Shown here piece by piece: positions 17,278 through 25,352 of a stretch of DNA of 26,315 nt; positions within the stretch are counted from its first letter, which is position 1; every line of letters begins with the position of its first letter. The position numbers and the translations under genes were made by a program. Source of the DNA: a virus; IMG/VR virus record IMGVR_UViG_3300030107_001708, positions 1-26,315 of that record. One strand, given 5' to 3'. The notes beneath the pieces are model-generated. The model searched no databases, was not told the origin of the DNA, and saw only the letters and a program-made list of their open reading frames with translations.

Positions 17278-17448
17278 ATGGCAGACATAGACGTTGCGGT
17301 TACTAAGGAAGACTTGGATAGCGTTATAAAAGAAAATCCATTAGTTTCATTACAGTTACAGGTCAAGGCATTGACACGCAAATGTCAAGAACTCGCTGAT
17401 AAAATAGTTGAGTTAGAGGGAGAGAAGAATGCCAGCAGTAAAAAGTAA
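17278..17448 (+). CDS. Mini-gene 1: 56-residue coiled-coil protein
   Basis: ATG at 17278 follows AGGAG at 17268-17272 by five bases and begins one base after the previous stop, giving 56 residues. The product begins MADIDVAVTKEDLDSVIK and continues with a heptad-like helix (SLQLQVKALTRKCQELADKIVELEGEK), so a small coiled coil is likely. Palindromic site copy 3 lies inside and reads Leu-Thr-Arg-Lys-Cys-Gln, a different frame from copies 1 and 2. Its last 20 bases overlap the next mini-gene. Confidence 0.7.
   Translation: MADIDVAVTKEDLDSVIKENPLVSLQLQVKALTRKCQELADKIVELEGEKNASSKK
17371..17388. repeat. Palindromic site copy 3
   Basis: TTGACA-CGCAAA-TGTCAA, six-base arms with the same spacer as copy 1, inside mini-gene 1. 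It is read in another codon frame than copies 1 and 2, so shared protein sequence does not explain the identity. Confidence 0.75.
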
Positions 17449-17566
17449 ATCAGGTAGAACGAGACACTTTCCTTACACGAAATCAGGGGAAGCTGCTGCC
17501 AAGAAAATGGCTAAGAAGTCTGGTACTAAAGTCATGAATAAGAAGAAAAGAAATGGCAAGTACTAG
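17429..17566 (+). CDS. Mini-gene 2: 45-residue basic protein
   Basis: Starts at ATG 17429 with AGGGAG at 17417-17422, overlapping mini-gene 1 by 20 bases in another frame. The 45 residues contain 12 Lys and 3 Arg against one Glu, with HFPYTKSGEAAAKKMAKKSG in the middle. I recall small phage proteins with a FPYT-x-x-G start and AKK repeats, but no function for them. A nucleic-acid-binding or capsid-internal role fits the charge. The protein is short and was found by reading the overlap, so the evidence is the SD, composition and overlap pattern. Confidence 0.68.
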   Translation: MPAVKSKSGRTRHFPYTKSGEAAAKKMAKKSGTKVMNKKKRNGKY

Positions 17567-17705
17567 AAGAAAACCAGCCCAAAAGAAGAACACTCGGTCA
17601 GATATGCGTCGAGCGATGAAGCACCGATTAGCAGTAAGCTATGTAAAAGGCCAGCGTGCTGGTGGTAAACGTGCTGTTAAAGCTCGCATGGGCGATGATG
17701 ACTAG
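17553..17705 (+). CDS. Mini-gene 3: 50-residue basic protein
   Basis: ATG at 17553 overlaps mini-gene 2 by 14 bases, and the frame ends with TAG at 17703-17705. The product holds about 16 Arg/Lys (MASTRRKPAQKKNTRSDMRR at the start, GGKRAVKARMG near the end) and finishes with three Asp. The SD is poor (AAGAAGAAAAG), so translational coupling to mini-gene 2 is likely. Role unknown. Charge suggests binding to DNA, RNA or an acidic partner. Confidence 0.62.
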   Translation: MASTRRKPAQKKNTRSDMRRAMKHRLAVSYVKGQRAGGKRAVKARMGDDD

Positions 17706-17720
17706 TCAAGGAGTACAATT

Positions 17721-19007
17721 ATGCCTGTCATCCAAGGGAGGACACGAGAACAATTAAGGCAGGACGTAGGCCATGCACTAGGTGCTATCTACGTATCTTC
17801 AGCTACCTCTAATGGTACGGATGCAGGCAAGCTGATTGACAATACGCTTGCTATAGGAGGAGATGATACCTTCAATGGCAAGTGGATTCGTTTCACATCA
17901 GGAGATGATGATGGTGCTATTCGCAGGGTTACTGACTACACTGCATCCTCATACACGATGACACTTCTTCCTGCACTTAGTGAAGCCAGTACGAGTGGTG
18001 ATACCTACGAGATGTGGGATGAAGAGTATCCTCCTGCACGCATCGACAGTTTTATCAACCAAGCAATCATGGATGCGACAGGCCATGCCTATGACCCCAT
18101 AGAGAACATCTCTCTGCATGGTGATGGGTATCAGACGAGATTCGATATACCTTCAAACATCGACATGATTAGCAAGATTGAGTACCGCAAGGATGTTTCA
18201 ATGAAGAGACTCCATACCTGTGGTACTACGTTTGATGAGGTTTCAACACCTACAGGATTTACTCAAGCAGTTGATACTAAAGATACAAAGCAAGGGGCAC
18301 AGTCATTAAAGATTTCTCTTGCTGCTGGGGCTAGTGCAGGTGCTTTTATCGCTGACTCAATCACTGCTGCTAACTTATCAGAATATGACACCATAGAAAT
18401 GTGGATAAAAGTAACTGGAATTGGCAGTGCATTGGTAGCAGGGAATATTAAATTGCACCTTGATGATGGCACAGTTGCAGCAGATGGCAGTGATTTAGAA
18501 AGCTTAGACCTTCCTGCGATTTCACCAGATACATGGACGTTTGCAAGGATGGCTTTAAATAATCCAGAATCAGATACTGCGATTGCCTCTGTTGGCCTTG
18601 AGCATGATGCAGACCTTGGTGCAGGAGTAACAATATTTATTGATGACATCGTTGCAGTAGCCACTGACACTGCTGAATGGGAGATACTCGACAGGAGAAA
18701 CTGGAAGATAGACAAGGAGGCTCGTGACCTCGTGTTACTCAGGGAAGGACAGAAGAAACTAGGTTATTCCCTGATAAAGATTGTAGGTGGTGACAAGCCT
18801 GCCCTTATGACCAGTGATTCTGATGTCACAGAGGTGGGAGAATCCTACGTTATCGCAACTGCTACGGCACTGGCACTCATATCCTCATCGGGAGGACCAG
18901 CAACTGACCCTGATTCAAAGAGGCAACTCAGTGCATACTGGGCAGCACAGGCAGAGCGTGAGCGCAATGCCTTCCCAATGCTTACTAATGTACGGACGGT
19001 CAGCTAA
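17721..19007 (+). CDS. Head-tail adaptor-like protein with inserted beta-sandwich (428 aa)
   Basis: The flanks look like a phage neck/adaptor protein: an N-terminal MPVIQGRTREQLRQDVGHALG and EYPPARIDSFINQAI, and a C-terminal EWEILDRRNWKIDKEAR followed by VGESYVIATATALAL. Between residues ~168 and 316 sits a module resembling a galactose-binding/carbohydrate-binding jelly roll: TKQGAQSLKISLAAG, LSEYDTIEMWIKV, LDLPAISPDTWTFARMAL and a final Asp-Asp-Ile strand. Residues ~25-95 are another beta-rich unit (IRFTSGDDDGAIRRVTDY). AAGGAG at 17708-17713 sets the start. The TAA overlaps the next ATG as TAATG, coupling it to the tail gene. The adaptor role is inferred from order and pattern. Confidence 0.66.
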   Translation: MPVIQGRTREQLRQDVGHALGAIYVSSATSNGTDAGKLIDNTLAIGGDDTFNGKWIRFTSGDDDGAIRRVTDYTASSYTMTLLPALSEASTSGDTYEMWDEEYPPARIDSFINQAIMDATGHAYDPIENISLHGDGYQTRFDIPSNIDMISKIEYRKDVSMKRLHTCGTTFDEVSTPTGFTQAVDTKDTKQGAQSLKISLAAGASAGAFIADSITAANLSEYDTIEMWIKVTGIGSALVAGNIKLHLDDGTVAADGSDLESLDLPAISPDTWTFARMALNNPESDTAIASVGLEHDADLGAGVTIFIDDIVAVATDTAEWEILDRRNWKIDKEARDLVLLREGQKKLGYSLIKIVGGDKPALMTSDSDVTEVGESYVIATATALALISSSGGPATDPDSKRQLSAYWAAQAERERNAFPMLTNVRTVS

Positions 19008-20932
19008 TGGCTGCGAAAGTAGTAGATACCAACGAAATCTCTCTGAATGGTGTCTACTATCCGATAACAAAACCAGTTCAGAGCATGCTAGCTTCCATCT
19101 ATCCGGGCAAGGTAGTCATTGGTGATACAACCAAGGACTCACAGCTACGGACATCTATCATTGCATGGTCAGACTGGCGTGGTGGTATAGGTGTTAACCG
19201 CATGGAGGGGGCAGGGGAGGTCAACCGTGCATGGTGGTCAACAGCACAGCTTCGCTATAAGAATCACCTCGTACTACCGGGACTAGCAACCGAGACGGCT
19301 GATGCTGACCATCAGTTTGGTGATGGAAGCATTGGTGCTATCAATGAATTTAATAATGAAATCTATGCTATGTGGAATGGTGGGGGTGGAACTAACCCTA
19401 AGTTATTCAAATACAACAACACCAGCGATAGCTGGGGAGAAGAAACAAGCAATGCAACTGACGAGGCTACCGACAGCGTTGTGTTTACCGATGCAGCAGG
19501 GACTTCATACCTTGTCTTTGCCTGTTACGATGCAGCAAACAGTGGATATATATACTCATCCAATGGAACTAGTTGGACACGAGATTCACAGGCAACACAG
19601 TTCCTGACAGTGTGGGATGAAAGACTCTGGGGAATATCCAATGCAGGTCAGTTATGGCACGCATCAACGATAGGCGCAGAGGTACTGGATGCAATGCTCC
19701 CACTACCAGATGGCTATGTCACTGCTCTATTCGTAGCACGTAATGCTGCTGGTGTACCTATCATCTACGCATCTACCCTTGAGGGCTTATATGCCCATGA
19801 CGCAGACAATGCCATGTGGGTAGAAACCCAGATGAAGTTCCCTCGTCACCCTGAGAATGGTAAAGGAACTATTCGATGGAGAGACAGCGTTTATATTCCA
19901 GCAGGAATGGGGCTATACAAGTACATCAATGGTGGTAACTCTGCTGTTGTTACAGTCGTTGGGCCTGACAGGGATGATGGTCTACCGTCAGACAAACGGG
20001 GCTCGATACGAGTAACGGCAGGAAGCCACAATGAATTACTGGTAGGTGTTGATGCACAGGCAACGCCCGGAGCAGTGTCAAGTACTTCTATTCCCTATCA
20101 ATGGCAGTCGCATCAGGGTTCAATGGTTATCCCTGCCTCCACTGGATACAGTGCCATCTTTGGCTATAACGAACTGGGATGGGAAACAAAGTGGCTTAGT
20201 ACGGCAGCAGGAAGAGGGCTTGGGGCTATCCATGTAAGCAGTGCCTATAACAAGTACAGGCTATGGTGGGGGCATTTCTTGGATGTGTACTTCATGGATA
20301 TTCCATCAGACATTATTAACCCATCAGAGATAGGTGACTTTGATTACGCTTTGTCTGCCACGCATGAGACTCCTTGGTTCAATGCAGGGCAGAGTGAGGT
20401 TGATAAGCTCGCACTCAAGGTTAAGACTGAGGTAGAAGACGCATCAAGTACTGAGACAGTCAAGGTTGAGTATGCCGTTAACTACGATGAATCGACCTAC
20501 TATACTGCAGCAGCTAGCATTACCAGCAGTGGGATTGACACCTATACCTTTAACTCTGGTGCTGGTACTGCGTTCAGGTCCATTAAGTTTAGGCTTACCT
20601 TGGCTCGAAGCAATGCTACAACAACAGGATTCGAAAGCCGGAATACACCAGATGTAGTATCCCTGACGTTAGAATACAGAAAGAAACTACCTGCAAAATG
20701 GGGTCACTCAGTACAGGTAGATTTAAATAATACGCATAAGGGGAAAAACCCAAAGGATTTGAGGGCTGCGTTAATAGCAGCCATAGAAAGTACAGAGCTT
20801 GTAGAGTTTACCTACAGGGATGACTCTGGGGGAACAAGAAACTATTATGTTGATGTAGTTTCTGCAACAGGATTAGAGTTCACTGGATTAGATGAACGAG
20901 GGTTCTCCACGATATCAGTAATGGAACCATAA
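19007..20932 (+). CDS. Beta-rich tail protein, possibly beta-propeller (641 aa)
   Basis: Predominantly beta protein with repeated strand blocks that look like propeller blades: NEIYAMWNGGG, YLVFACYDAANSGYIYSS, DERLWGISNAGQLWHAS, PIIYASTLEGLYAHD, DSVYIPAGMGLYKYI and NELLVGVDAQA. The C-terminal ~180 residues (from about ETPWFNAGQSEVDKLAL) look like a beta-sandwich, then VEFTYRDDSGGTRNYYVDVVS near the end. It directly follows the adaptor-like gene with a TAATG overlap, so a tail hub or nozzle-type component of a short tail is plausible. I see no catalytic motif. A tail protein with host-binding propeller is the alternative. Confidence 0.68.
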   Translation: MAAKVVDTNEISLNGVYYPITKPVQSMLASIYPGKVVIGDTTKDSQLRTSIIAWSDWRGGIGVNRMEGAGEVNRAWWSTAQLRYKNHLVLPGLATETADADHQFGDGSIGAINEFNNEIYAMWNGGGGTNPKLFKYNNTSDSWGEETSNATDEATDSVVFTDAAGTSYLVFACYDAANSGYIYSSNGTSWTRDSQATQFLTVWDERLWGISNAGQLWHASTIGAEVLDAMLPLPDGYVTALFVARNAAGVPIIYASTLEGLYAHDADNAMWVETQMKFPRHPENGKGTIRWRDSVYIPAGMGLYKYINGGNSAVVTVVGPDRDDGLPSDKRGSIRVTAGSHNELLVGVDAQATPGAVSSTSIPYQWQSHQGSMVIPASTGYSAIFGYNELGWETKWLSTAAGRGLGAIHVSSAYNKYRLWWGHFLDVYFMDIPSDIINPSEIGDFDYALSATHETPWFNAGQSEVDKLALKVKTEVEDASSTETVKVEYAVNYDESTYYTAAASITSSGIDTYTFNSGAGTAFRSIKFRLTLARSNATTTGFESRNTPDVVSLTLEYRKKLPAKWGHSVQVDLNNTHKGKNPKDLRAALIAAIESTELVEFTYRDDSGGTRNYYVDVVSATGLEFTGLDERGFSTISVMEP

Positions 20933-20933
20933 T

Positions 20934-20951
20934 TTGACATTTGTGTGTCAA
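20934..20951. repeat. Palindromic site copy 4, intergenic
   Basis: TTGACA-TTTGTG-TGTCAA lies immediately after the stop of the 641-residue gene and before TAGGAG (20953-20958). On the opposite strand the spacer reads CACAAA, one base from CGCAAA, so this copy is inverted relative to the others. It is the only copy outside a coding frame. No -10 box follows at normal spacing. Confidence 0.75.
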
Positions 20952-20964
20952 CTAGGAGCAAGGA

Positions 20965-21258
20965 ATGCGAGTAGATGTAGGAGTAACAACAATAAGTTCG
21001 GCTGGCACAAGGGTGCAATTAAACAATGTAACCAACAGGGTAAAGTTTGTCAGGGTTAAGGCGTTAGCTGGTAACTCTGGACTTGCCTACATAGGTATTA
21101 GTGACGTGGCTGCTACTGTTGGCTACGAATTAAGTGCAGGGAATGAGCATGAACTGAACTTTGGTGAGTTTGGTGGGAGTGTTCCTGCAAATATATTCTA
21201 TGCAGATGCGGCTACGAATGGCGATAAGATATGTTGGACGATGGTGCTTGAGGGATGA
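20965..21258 (+). CDS. Small beta-rich structural protein (97 aa)
   Basis: Unnamed small protein that appears to be one beta-sandwich domain: MRVDVGVTTISSAGTRVQL, VKFVRVKALAGNSGLAYIGISD, HELNFGEFGG and a final ICWTMVLEG. Such short sandwich proteins are common between tail and fibre genes, but its role is not established here. AGGAG at 20954-20958 lies seven bases before the ATG. The stop is TGA overlapping the next start as ATGA. Confidence 0.75.
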   Translation: MRVDVGVTTISSAGTRVQLNNVTNRVKFVRVKALAGNSGLAYIGISDVAATVGYELSAGNEHELNFGEFGGSVPANIFYADAATNGDKICWTMVLEG

Positions 21259-21653
21259 CAACGCAACAGACTGTACCAGCAGGGTGGGAAGGCTCGTTGC
21301 CTGAGTATGTGGCATACGAGGCCTTTCAACGTGCAGGTAAAGTACCGGGTGTTGACTTTACTTACCAGTCACCCCTAGAGGGTGGGCGAATGCAAAAAGG
21401 CGGATTAGTTTTAGATTTCCTTTTTAATGACCCACCTGATTTAGCAGTCAATGTACAGGGTGTGTATTATCACTATCAGTTTGGCATTGAAACTCGTGCG
21501 AGGGATATACTTGCACGAGAACAAATGCTGGGTGCAGGCATAACGGTCATCTTCATAGACGAGGACGACATTATGCAAGACCCAGATTATTATGTGCGTG
21601 AAGCATTGAATTACCGAGACCACTCGCGTCTTGGACCGGGAGGTTCAGAATGA
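21255..21653 (+). CDS. PD-(D/E)XK / DUF559-like protein (132 aa)
   Basis: The order of motifs resembles the Vsr/DUF559 branch of the restriction-endonuclease-like fold: an N-terminal helix with Glu (SLPEYVAYEAFQRAG), a GGRMQKGGLVLDFLF strand carrying the likely metal Asp, VNVQGVYYHY where relatives usually have Glu-x-x-Gly-x-x-His, then RDILAREQMLGAGITVIFI and a DPDYYVREAL end. Gln replaces the usual second acidic residue, so catalysis is uncertain. The fold-level call is from pattern only. Sitting between a structural protein and the fibre, with ATGA overlaps at both ends, it must be co-translated with virion genes. It may be a structural or DNA-associated use of a nuclease fold. Confidence 0.6.
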   Translation: MTTQQTVPAGWEGSLPEYVAYEAFQRAGKVPGVDFTYQSPLEGGRMQKGGLVLDFLFNDPPDLAVNVQGVYYHYQFGIETRARDILAREQMLGAGITVIFIDEDDIMQDPDYYVREALNYRDHSRLGPGGSE

Positions 21654-24037
21654 CTGTTAATTTTCAAGGGTATGTATTCGATGATGTGGGGGCAGCCGTC
21701 TCAGGTGCTACCGTAAGACTTTTTGCTACGGGTGAAACAAGTGCTGCTCATACTGCAGTAGCAACTGATACAACTGACTCCAATGGTCACTGGAACTTCG
21801 CTACTGCTGCTGATGCTCCTACTCAATATGACGTAGAGATTAGCAAAAGTGGTTCTTATAGGCGTATCAGGTGGGACGACCAGATACAGCTAAAAGAAAT
21901 AGATGTACAGAACAACACGGGTAACACTACCCCTGCTGCTACCTTTACTAATTTTACTAATAATGCTGACAACGATGTTGCTCACTTCAGAAGCCTTCGT
22001 GGTACTGGTGTCAATAACGATGAGATGTTTATTCGCTACTACATGGATGATGGTGGTGGCACTGCTGAAGAAGTAGCACGGATGACAGTAAAGCTAAATG
22101 ATGCTACTGCTGGTAGTGGTGACTCACAGATAACATGGGGGGTTCTTAAGAATAACGCCATCGTTGATGCTTTAACTATTTCATCATCTAGTAGTGCATC
22201 ACTATCAATTGATTTCAACCAAGATGCGATTACGTTTGGTACTGCAACGGATGGAACAGACATAAGCCTGACTTTTGATGGTCATGCTGGAGATGGTGTC
22301 ATCACATGGATGGAAGATGAGGACTACTTCCAGTTCTCTGATGACATCCTTATGAGTACGACAGAACGAATTAACTTACGTGATGATGCCATATACATAT
22401 ACTCATCTGCGGATGGACAGTTGGACTTGGTAGCTGATACTGAAATACAGATAGCAGCAACCACTGTTGATATTAATGGGGCTGTGGACATATCTGGAGA
22501 CCTGACTCTTTCAGGTGGGGCAGACGGTGCATTGCAGTTCACCAACGCAGGTGAGAACTCAATCAAGATACCTGACAACCAAGCCAGTGCTTTGATAATA
22601 GAGCAAGCCAACAACGCTTACATAACATTCGTTACGACTGATAGCTCTGAGGCTATCACCGTAGCCAAGGCTACTACCTTCTCAGCAGGTATTGCTGATG
22701 CAGGAACCATTGCTGCTGGTACATGGAACGGTACAGACATAGGCGTTGCCTACGGTGGTACTGGGGCATCAAGCCTTACCGATGGTGGTGTCCTTCTAGG
22801 CTCTGGTACAGGTGCAATTACTGCAATGTCTGTACTCACAGACGGACAGATGATAGTTGGAGATGGAAGCGGTGACCCTGTGGCAGAGAGTGGGTCTGTT
22901 CTCAGGACATCCATAGGAGTAGGTACAAGTGACAATGTTGAATTTGCTGCAATAACAGGTACAACGATTGAGGCTTCAACCAACTTCACTATGGGTACTA
23001 CGGTTATTACTGATGATTCAATCGTAATGACTCCTAGCACTGATGATACGGTGACTATCGCTGCTGCTACTAACGGTGTTTTGAATATCACCACGGTAGA
23101 TACTGCTGCTGCTGCTGCAAATCTTAATGTAACTATTGATGGTGCAATAACCCTTGATGCAGCAGGAAACATTGAACTGGATTCTGCTAGCGGTATATGG
23201 ATATTTGAAGACGGAGGAACAGAGGTACTTCGATTTACGGAAGGAAGCTCTGGTGATGTTACCGTCAAACTTGCTGTAGATGGTAAAGACCTCGTATTTA
23301 CTGACAATGGTGATGCTACTGGTCTAACAATCAAGGATGCAGCAGCAGGTATCGTAGTTCCCGGTGAGGTAATGACAACCAAAATCAGCTATACCGATGG
23401 TGACGATGCCATAACAATAGCTGACGGAGGAGGAACTACTTTTGCTGCTGCGGTTGACCTTGGTTCTAATACCCTTACCACTACAGGTAGCCTTCAGGTA
23501 CGCACCATTGATTACAGTGATGGCGATAACGCTATTACTATTGCTGATGGTGGTGGAGTTACTCTTGCACAAGCAACTACATTTTCGGCAGGTGCTGTGC
23601 TATCGGGTGATTCTTCTATTCAACTTGATTCTACTCCCGGTGATGAGGATGTCAGTGGTATTACTGCTATATTTACGGCAGGTGAAGACTTGGAACGCGG
23701 TGAGGTGGTTTACTTCAAGGCTGGTGACAGCAAAATGTGGAAGGCAGTGGCAACGGCTACTGGCACAATGCCTGTTGTAGCAATGGCTGCTGCTGATATC
23801 AGTGCAGATGCGACAGGAGTATTCCTGCTTCATGGATTCCTTGAAGACAATAGTACATTCCCTGCGTATACAGTAGGTGGCAAGTTGTATGCACCTGAAG
23901 TAGAAACTAGTAGCCAGAATGTACCTGAGCAGGCAGCCCCTGATACTGATGGGGACTTCGTTCAGGTGCTGGGGTTTGCGGTAACAGCTAACCTCGTTTA
24001 CTTTAACCCATCCTTAGACATAATTGAGCATGCATAA
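21650..24037 (+). CDS. Tail fibre-like protein (795 aa)
   Basis: Likely trimeric receptor-binding or fibre protein. Residues 1-80 resemble a carboxypeptidase-regulatory-like Ig domain (VNFQGYVFDDVGAAVSGATV, then DSNGHWNF), a usual fibre base. A repetitive beta region follows, with GGTGASSLTDGGVLLGSGTG at about 370-395, a repeat style common in phage fibres. Two near-identical units DGD(D/N)AITIADGGG sit at about 583 and 623. The C-terminal ~125 residues (GEDLERGEVVYFKAGDSKMW onward) form another compact beta domain. No chaperone or peptidase motif is seen. The start overlaps the upstream TGA (ATGA) with GGGAGG at 21638-21643. The Ala/Thr/Gly/Asp-rich composition fits a beta-helix. Confidence 0.76.
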   Translation: MTVNFQGYVFDDVGAAVSGATVRLFATGETSAAHTAVATDTTDSNGHWNFATAADAPTQYDVEISKSGSYRRIRWDDQIQLKEIDVQNNTGNTTPAATFTNFTNNADNDVAHFRSLRGTGVNNDEMFIRYYMDDGGGTAEEVARMTVKLNDATAGSGDSQITWGVLKNNAIVDALTISSSSSASLSIDFNQDAITFGTATDGTDISLTFDGHAGDGVITWMEDEDYFQFSDDILMSTTERINLRDDAIYIYSSADGQLDLVADTEIQIAATTVDINGAVDISGDLTLSGGADGALQFTNAGENSIKIPDNQASALIIEQANNAYITFVTTDSSEAITVAKATTFSAGIADAGTIAAGTWNGTDIGVAYGGTGASSLTDGGVLLGSGTGAITAMSVLTDGQMIVGDGSGDPVAESGSVLRTSIGVGTSDNVEFAAITGTTIEASTNFTMGTTVITDDSIVMTPSTDDTVTIAAATNGVLNITTVDTAAAAANLNVTIDGAITLDAAGNIELDSASGIWIFEDGGTEVLRFTEGSSGDVTVKLAVDGKDLVFTDNGDATGLTIKDAAAGIVVPGEVMTTKISYTDGDDAITIADGGGTTFAAAVDLGSNTLTTTGSLQVRTIDYSDGDNAITIADGGGVTLAQATTFSAGAVLSGDSSIQLDSTPGDEDVSGITAIFTAGEDLERGEVVYFKAGDSKMWKAVATATGTMPVVAMAAADISADATGVFLLHGFLEDNSTFPAYTVGGKLYAPEVETSSQNVPEQAAPDTDGDFVQVLGFAVTANLVYFNPSLDIIEHA
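23388..23560 (+). repeat. Internal duplication in the fibre gene
   Basis: The segment from 23388 (SYTDGDDAITIADGGG) recurs about 120 bases later as DYSDGDNAITIADGGG. The DNA also repeats the ATAACAATAGCTGA / ATTACTATTGCTGA and GGTGGTGG blocks. It is likely one rung or repeat unit of a beta-helix. Confidence 0.6.
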
Positions 24038-24327
24038 TGAGTAGATGCGATTACAAAATACAGGGCTTATACGATGACGGTGGGAGCAACTACGTTGTTA
24101 CCTATTCAGTCTATGAGGGTGACGTTACCACTGAATCTGAATGGCGTGGTAAAGCAGGCGGTGGCTCAGAAGAAGTAAACATCACCCGATACAGGAGGAC
24201 TACTAGGCTTGCTGGTCCCCTACAGGTGACGCTTGCTAAGTCCACCCACATAGCAGACCTGAACAAGCTACTAGAAGATAACTACGTTACTGGCTCACGT
24301 ACAGCCATAGATGAGCAGGAAGCATGA
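24037..24327 (+). CDS. Small protein after the fibre gene (96 aa)
   Basis: Unrecognised. It starts MSRCDYKIQGLYDDGGSNYVVTY and has a beta-like first half (YSVYEGDVTTESEWRGK), a basic centre (ITRYRRTTRLAG) and a helical end (STHIADLNKLLEDNYV). ATG overlaps the fibre TAA as TAATG and its TGA overlaps the next ATG, so all three are coupled. Position suggests a fibre accessory or assembly protein; nothing in the sequence proves that. Confidence 0.7.
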   Translation: MSRCDYKIQGLYDDGGSNYVVTYSVYEGDVTTESEWRGKAGGGSEEVNITRYRRTTRLAGPLQVTLAKSTHIADLNKLLEDNYVTGSRTAIDEQEA

Positions 24328-25352
24328 ACGATAAACAGTGGTTTAAATTCTATCAGCCCTCCCTACTTGGTCTTGTTAACACTGACCACGGCAGGGATTT
24401 GTTTGATATATCCAGAGACCTACCTACCATCGTGGAGATTGGCCCTTGGTACTACCGCTGGCTCATAGGAAAGGGAGAGTACCAGACTGAGTTTCATTCC
24501 AAGGCTGTCTACTTTAGGAAGCTACTTCACAGGTGGAATGAGATAGTCAGTGGCTTGGAGCATCCACTCTTTGTACCCAAGTACGTTGTGCATAACGGCA
24601 GGAAACTAGCAGTGCCTATGGGTGGTGCTACTGCGACTGTATATCCAAACGCACATACGGAAAGCTCGTCTGTGGACGGACACGTTGGGTTCGTTGGCCT
24701 AGACGATAAGATATCTTGGAGTACTGCGACCACTGATAATGGGGACAATGTTACGCAGATAAGAGATTCTCATAGCACGATTAACTGCACAGTCCACTAT
24801 AACGGTGGATGGGAGGACTTCACTCGTGGATTTCTCTTGTTCGATACCAGTGGGATTGGTTCTGGTCAATCAGTATCTGCTGCGGTCTTGTCATTTACCT
24901 CTAGTCAGACGGTAACTACCGCTACTGAGGATACATGGACAATAGTAGCTTCCACTCCTGCTTCAAATACAGCACTAGTGGCAGCCGACTACGACAACGT
25001 AGCAAGTACCTCATTCGGAAGCATAGAAAGCACAGCCGTAACGACTGATTCATCTACCTACAATGACATCACTCTTAATGCTTCTGGTCGTTCTGCTGTA
25101 GCAGTGGCAGGCGTTACTAAGTTTGGTGTTCGGTGGGAGGCGGATAGGGCAGACTCAGAAGAGCAATCCAGTAACCAGATAATCATGCTCTCAGCAGACA
25201 CTGCATCTAATAGCAAGGACCCCAAGCTCGTGGTTACCCATGCTGTTGCTGCTGACATAGAAAAAATAAATGGAATAGCACTCTCGTCTATAGAGAAATG
25301 GAATGGTATTACTCAAGCTAATGCACAGGAGATAAACGGAATTACGTTCTAG
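24324..25352 (+). CDS. DNRLRE-type beta protein, possible fibre/spike (342 aa)
   Basis: The N-terminal ~100 residues are Trp/Tyr-rich (PWYYRWLIGKGEYQTEFHSK) and may attach to the tail. Residues ~125-310 have the layout of a DNRLRE-like module found in surface proteins: RGFLLFDTSGIGSGQSVSAAVLSF, a TWTIVAS strand, and GVRWEADRADSEEQSSNQIIMLSADT before DPKLVVTHA. The last 31 residues contain three spaced units ending in Asn-Gly-Ile (IEKINGIA, IEKWNGIT, AQEINGIT), a coiled or beta-clasp tail seen at ends of phage surface proteins. The upstream ATGA overlap and downstream stop-SD fusion keep it in the operon. A second receptor-binding or spike protein is my best guess. Confidence 0.68.
   Translation: MNDKQWFKFYQPSLLGLVNTDHGRDLFDISRDLPTIVEIGPWYYRWLIGKGEYQTEFHSKAVYFRKLLHRWNEIVSGLEHPLFVPKYVVHNGRKLAVPMGGATATVYPNAHTESSSVDGHVGFVGLDDKISWSTATTDNGDNVTQIRDSHSTINCTVHYNGGWEDFTRGFLLFDTSGIGSGQSVSAAVLSFTSSQTVTTATEDTWTIVASTPASNTALVAADYDNVASTSFGSIESTAVTTDSSTYNDITLNASGRSAVAVAGVTKFGVRWEADRADSEEQSSNQIIMLSADTASNSKDPKLVVTHAVAADIEKINGIALSSIEKWNGITQANAQEINGITF

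Noticed and set aside
23105-23125. CTG/GCT repeat run in the fibre gene
   Set aside because: Encodes an Ala run in the reading frame; consistent with Ala-rich fibre composition rather than a separate element.
22750-23382. 210-residue minus-strand frame inside the fibre gene
   Set aside because: A shadow of the repetitive Ala/Thr/Asp-rich fibre codons; Val/Ser/Pro-rich product with no known features and no other minus-strand genes in the window.
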